NCBI GenBank assembly: GCA_964542855.1 | Contig: CAZIWJ010000180.1 | Span: forward strand, 1-7,521 | Direction of reading: 5' to 3' | Length of the DNA stretch: 7,521 bases | Source of the DNA: CAZIWJ01 sp964542855 | GTDB taxonomy: Bacteria > Bacteroidota > Bacteroidia > Cytophagales > Cyclobacteriaceae | Shown here: piece by piece, positions 6,901-7,521 of the stretch | Layout: the number at the start of each line of letters is the position of its first letter | How positions within the stretch are numbered: position 1 is the first letter of the stretch | Notes under the pieces: generated by a model | The model's database searches: none | The model's input: only the letters and a program-made list of their open reading frames with translations | What the model was told of the DNA's origin: nothing | Program-made: the position numbers and the translations under genes

Positions 6901-7521
6901 GGCCGGTAAAGCTTCCCGTGGTATTCGTAACCGTATCCTGGCTGCCAAACTCCCGGATAACGCGGAATTCGATGCCGGTTGCCGAACCGGCCAGCGTAAT
7001 GTCAATTCCGCTGTTCGGGGTAGGGCCACAATTGGTAATATCTGTTACCGTAATGTCATTAATTAAGGGCAGGGGAGGTAAAGTAGGAACAATAGTTTGC
7101 GATGAACCACAACCGGTGATGTCGTTTACCACTTCTACGCGGTAATTTTCATTTTCCATGTTCAGCAGGGTATCGTTAACCCCAACTACCGTTCCGGTAT
7201 TATCTTCTTCCAGGCTCCACTCGATAGAATACCCGGCCGGAATACCCCCTCCGTTCAGGGTAATGGCCGCGCTGGCATCGGCCGTACCGGGCGCACAACT
7301 CGATAGCGGATCGATTTCAAATACGTTGAAAGTATCCGTATCAGCACCATCTTCATCCAGGTCGATGTAAATTCTCTCCACTTCGCTGCCGCAACCGTAC
7401 AATGAACTCACCACCTGCACGTCGTAAAAGCCGGAGTCGAGCTGGGAAACGGTAAAATCGGAAGTGCTTCCCACCACGTTCCCGGTAGCTACCTGGGTCC
7501 AGATTACTTCATAGTTACTGC
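959..7521 (-). CDS. Giant SprB-like repeat adhesin with T9SS type B sorting domain (5' partial)
   Basis: This is the C-terminal 2186 residues of a giant cell-surface protein; the frame stays open to the right window edge, so the true start is not visible. Residue numbers here and below count from the GTG at 7475-7477, with 14 more in-frame residues upstream of it. The order is: a partial repeat unit (to residue 60), 21 tandem units (61-2078), and a type B T9SS sorting domain (2079-2172). Each unit begins near C-x-P-x-NG-x-I, has a WY-x-G core, then L-x-x-G-x-YTV and T-G-C. This resembles the SprB repeat of Bacteroidota gliding adhesins, which folds as an Ig-like beta-sandwich. The protein is acidic, rich in Asp, Asn and Thr, and very poor in Lys. 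It has no visible enzymatic domain. The expected role is an exported adhesin in attachment or gliding, with the downstream PorP/SprF protein as secretion partner. No frameshift or stop interrupts it. The function is inferred from architecture and the ligand is unknown. Confidence 0.93.
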   Translation of the reverse strand, partial: SNYEVIWTQVATGNVVGSTSDFTVSQLDSGFYDVQVVSSLYGCGSEVERIYIDLDEDGADTDTFNVFEIDPLSSCAPGTADASAAITLNGGGIPAGYSIEWSLEEDNTGTVVGVNDTLLNMENENYRVEVVNDITGCGSSQTIVPTLPPLPLINDITVTDITNCGPTPNSGIDITLAGSATGIEFRVIREFGSQDTVTNTTGSFTGLPAGTYRVETINTATRCSDSRTGIRIEDLSENPSLQGLDVVSANTACNPALNNGQLEVQIRDGSGPYTLRWYRGTNTLPGNLVDEQTGLAANTMISSVDTLGGNQQYSAEVIDALGCSAVSSAVTLPNNPEEPEILPGNISFTDADRCDTPNGTITATVGAPGSETTAGYQFFLEQGGTRIDSQSDGTFTGLDNGLYTVIVYDSATGCFSNNTSVSKVDIDNIGSFGNPVTANTTDIRPCNVSDANGAIDLLVNGSLNNAAFDYQWYRGLNASSGNLLAGETNSTLAAGSRRNSSVVIVNQANGCDTTVNYTLNRVVEPYRDSLDLAKLSDVTTCDPANFDGALRARVVRSSLGEVPDTSIYRFRWYEGTARDVENGVATQIASGLSDTTLTSLAPGTYTVTAKENSAPNECIAINNQEIEVVDITANPVLALNFTPAENMSCDTSNPNGEIEITAVNSDDNIANYNFNWFVNSGGSRSAVGSGPVVSGLRQGDYLVEVTDSLACVGDTTVRLEDNLPDPENIQIIASTSPVTQCNPANGAINVTSIEVFGNPEDVNDYSYEWYEFDFRQVDSTLIGGENTATLSGIDQNQYAVRATGINTNCPSIPVRVQVDRQPGLSPGFTFDADTLTDCVNPDGSIEVNLNAGVPSDFTFQWYIGDDTVNIIAGETNPLIENIRNDNYTVEVTNVATQCDTAATFNLPGELLPIPPPVLTVNPSTSCGTPNGSIQGEVEPAILSSTYPSHTSDDFWYYWFEGDQVQYVSGTTDFNDIDNYAPINDPTTGNNQSLLQNIDGGQYTVVIVDVRNYLASGDKNDIGCRSNPELDTVFQEALSPLVTVNQSNNINCENLFYGTTFNGGAGLDAEKRSSDGTVNSGYTYEWFEGIGAGLQPGVIHTTDTLGNLGVAGGFDRYTIVVEDVQTECDTTIEVSIADQSTPPIVQTTTTVAQTYCAPANGSAEVTALGNMANLANHEIFWYANQGDFTFNDPATGAIDGTFQADNAADGLTFGEYYAVAANPNTGCISIPDAATVEEDTIAPVIALTEIADNSVCDPSLGGNGSIEAEFAISEGGTFNYTWTPVANLSSVLDNGNTTDQTLLENLEGNDYRVSVQSTATGCVSVADYTVEDIPIYPDFLAGSATTTPIIDCIDPGEINVNEIQLGDTTFNGADTEFANFQFTWYQETLDNNGELGGETAAALEVPDSEYTNGQYFIRVLNTATGCIDTTAFLDVELDNNRTRPIFNTEDLQAYITCSDQNEGYIELSVTEDDLSTGTYAFNWLDTAGNPVTTNTDSANYTSLQNINDDFYRVQAENTLTGCIDSVDVQAPVQQAVPLLTTIKISDNTVCLPSNGAISVGEVNINNQLQDVAGINATPNGNGYRFTWYEGDLTSSFGTPEYGLDTDSIQADQLPPGTYFIVAEKRNAPDRGCISDPVQVTIEDFSVLPAVFLDEEIAPVTACDPFEADQSRIEVEVDYSLNPVIINWYKNNGIVPYESQTDELRNLTAGRYTIEVIDTLTNCRVSNDYEVEAIETPLTVSASTEPLTSCISLDGLVAANITGGSGSFDNYEITWYEGNDASGTAIAGPGNRISTLENLSAGQYTLTVSDVTDETCGVIVTQANVEDQRSNIELAVDNDFMVTTCDMTNPNGQLSVMATDGNSNYQFFWYEGEDTDASPFAQGETAADLGPGPYTVVARDLFTGCLSQPYSGSVEMGEVSGLPAPVTALLSPQTSCLPTRPNGTAEAVPDSSLLQEGEDYQFFWYAGNEVSNDVYFTEIGDNVVENLDTGTYTVTYRNVITGCTSDPATVNVFEELIYPEFEIITTEAVCLENDGTAIIELSSDTEISTTEWVTPIGARTQPYLRNMPPGIYTATLTDINGCQTTLTDTISTNLSPFNGISANGDNQNDYFIISCIGQFPDNNVKIFNRAGALVYEADFYDNQDVFFEGKGNRGLYIGGQNLPEGTYFYVIDKQNGEDPVSGYLELTR
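962..1243 (-). other. Type B T9SS sorting domain (gliding motility-associated C-terminal domain)
   Basis: Residues 2079-2172 form the C-terminal domain family that sends proteins such as SprB through the T9SS (CHU_C / gliding motility-associated C-terminal type). Diagnostic segments in order are SPFNGISANGDNQNDYFII (a form of the usual TPNGDG-x-ND-x-F opening), KIFNRAGALVYE (the usual IFNRWG-x-LVYE), the Y-x-N...F-x-G-KGN segment, LPEGTYFYVID, and the terminal GYLELTR. It ends exactly at the C-terminus, as a sorting signal must. It differs from the common consensus by Ala in place of Trp in NRWG, and it contains a lone Cys (ISCIG). Type B domains are known to depend on a PorP/SprF-family partner, which matches the next gene. 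Confidence 0.95.
1632..1648. repeat. 17-base inverted repeat inside repeat unit R20
   Basis: TACCAG-AAAAA-CTGGTA is a perfect 6-base inverted repeat around a 5-base spacer. On the coding strand it encodes YQFFWY, the core of unit R20. An identical copy lies at 1917-1933 in unit R19. The symmetry comes from the codons TAC CAG and TGG TAC flanking TTT TTC, so protein constraint explains it. It is not followed by a T-tract outside the stem and is not called as a terminator. Confidence 0.75.
1917..1933. repeat. Second copy of the 17-base inverted repeat, in unit R19
   Basis: This copy is identical in sequence to the one at 1632-1648 and again encodes YQFFWY. R19 and R20 are the two units with this exact core, so they may be each other's closest relatives in the array. 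Confidence 0.75.
4370..4744 (-). repeat. Oversized repeat unit R10
   Basis: At 125 residues this is the longest unit, against an average of about 98. The extra length sits in two places. One is before and after the aromatic core, where HTSDDFWYYWFEG replaces the simple WY-x-G core and is followed by a DNYAPINDPTTG insert. The other is between the YTV strand and the second Cys (RNYLASGDKNDIGC). Both Cys residues are kept. It may be a domain with extended surface loops; ligand binding there is only a guess. Confidence 0.7.
7298..7521 (-). repeat. Partial repeat unit R0 and acidic linker at the window edge
   Basis: Reading upstream of the GTG at 7475-7477 in the same frame gives SNYEVIWTQVATGN, whose Y-x-V-x-W pattern matches the core of the other units. 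It continues through LDSGFYDVQV to YGC (Cys29), the second cysteine of a unit whose first cysteine lies outside the window. The linker to R1 holds DLDEDG (residues 39-44), a D-x-D-x-DG pattern seen in calcium-binding loops. This shows that the repeat array extends beyond the window. Confidence 0.8.

Larger units (their letters stand above)
1244..7297 (-). repeat. Tandem array of 21 SprB-like, two-cysteine protein repeat units
   Basis: I parsed the array by the first Cys of each unit. The units (high coordinate to low) are: R1 7297-7031, R2 7030-6764, R3 6763-6461, R4 6460-6185, R5 6184-5900, R6 5899-5576, R7 5575-5300, R8 5299-5009, R9 5008-4745, R10 4744-4370, R11 4369-4058, R12 4057-3758, R13 3757-3470, R14 3469-3155, R15 3154-2876, R16 2875-2540, R17 2539-2279, R18 2278-1994, R19 1993-1721, R20 1720-1439, R21 1438-1244. 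Units R1-R20 average about 98 residues. Each has a core between its two Cys residues and then a linker of about 25-35 residues, often with V-E-D then P. The consensus is C-x-P-x-NG-x-I, Y-x-F-x-WY-x-G, often (A/G)GET, L-x-x-G-x-YTV-x-V, T-G-C. The units are divergent, so this looks like an old protein-level array rather than recent DNA duplication. Confidence 0.88.

Noticed and set aside
1244..7297. Isopeptide- or thioester-stabilised pilin-like adhesin domains as in Gram-positive bacteria
   Set aside because: Most units contain no Lys, so Lys-Asn isopeptide bonds are impossible in them. The Cys residues recur in pairs rather than as single Cys-Gln thioester motifs, and the C-terminus is a T9SS domain rather than LPXTG.
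959..7521. CRISPR array or tandem DNA satellite suggested by the recurring GTACCAG words
   Set aside because: Spacing is irregular and locked to the reading frame, with strongly divergent DNA between; the repetition is at protein level.

Overview
The window is a piece of a Bacteroidota chromosome carrying a type IX secretion system (T9SS) substrate and its partner. The assignment rests on two hallmarks largely confined to that phylum: a PorP/SprF-family outer-membrane protein, and a giant secreted protein ending in the gliding-motility-associated (type B, CHU_C-like) C-terminal sorting domain. Shine-Dalgarno-poor gene starts agree with this. The sorting-domain subtype, with its LPEGTYFYVID motif, resembles those I know from Cytophagales and Flavobacteriales, but I cannot name a genus.

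Layout: everything is read from the minus strand, so transcription runs from right to left. From the right edge to 959 there is one uninterrupted reading frame, the 3' part of a giant surface adhesin. Its 5' end lies outside the window. The visible 2186 residues comprise a partial repeat unit, 21 complete tandem SprB-like (Ig-like) units of about 87-125 residues (the last only 65), and a 94-residue sorting domain. After a 13-base gap comes the 305-residue PorP/SprF-family gene (945 to 28). The last 27 bases hold nothing I can recognise. There are no RNA genes, mobile elements, CRISPR arrays or clear promoters or terminators.

How they work together (family knowledge plus inference): the adhesin would be exported by Sec and then the T9SS translocon, guided by its type B domain. 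The PorP/SprF protein would be the dedicated outer-membrane partner needed for its secretion or surface retention, as SprF is for SprB in Flavobacterium johnsoniae. The likely role is adhesion or gliding, but nothing in the sequence identifies the ligand.

The most notable observations are the strict two-cysteines-per-unit pattern through all 21 units, a WY(E/x)G core that replaces the usual WSNG of SprB repeats, and an extreme shortage of lysine. I see a well-formed example of a known system type with a distinctive repeat variant, not a clearly new system.
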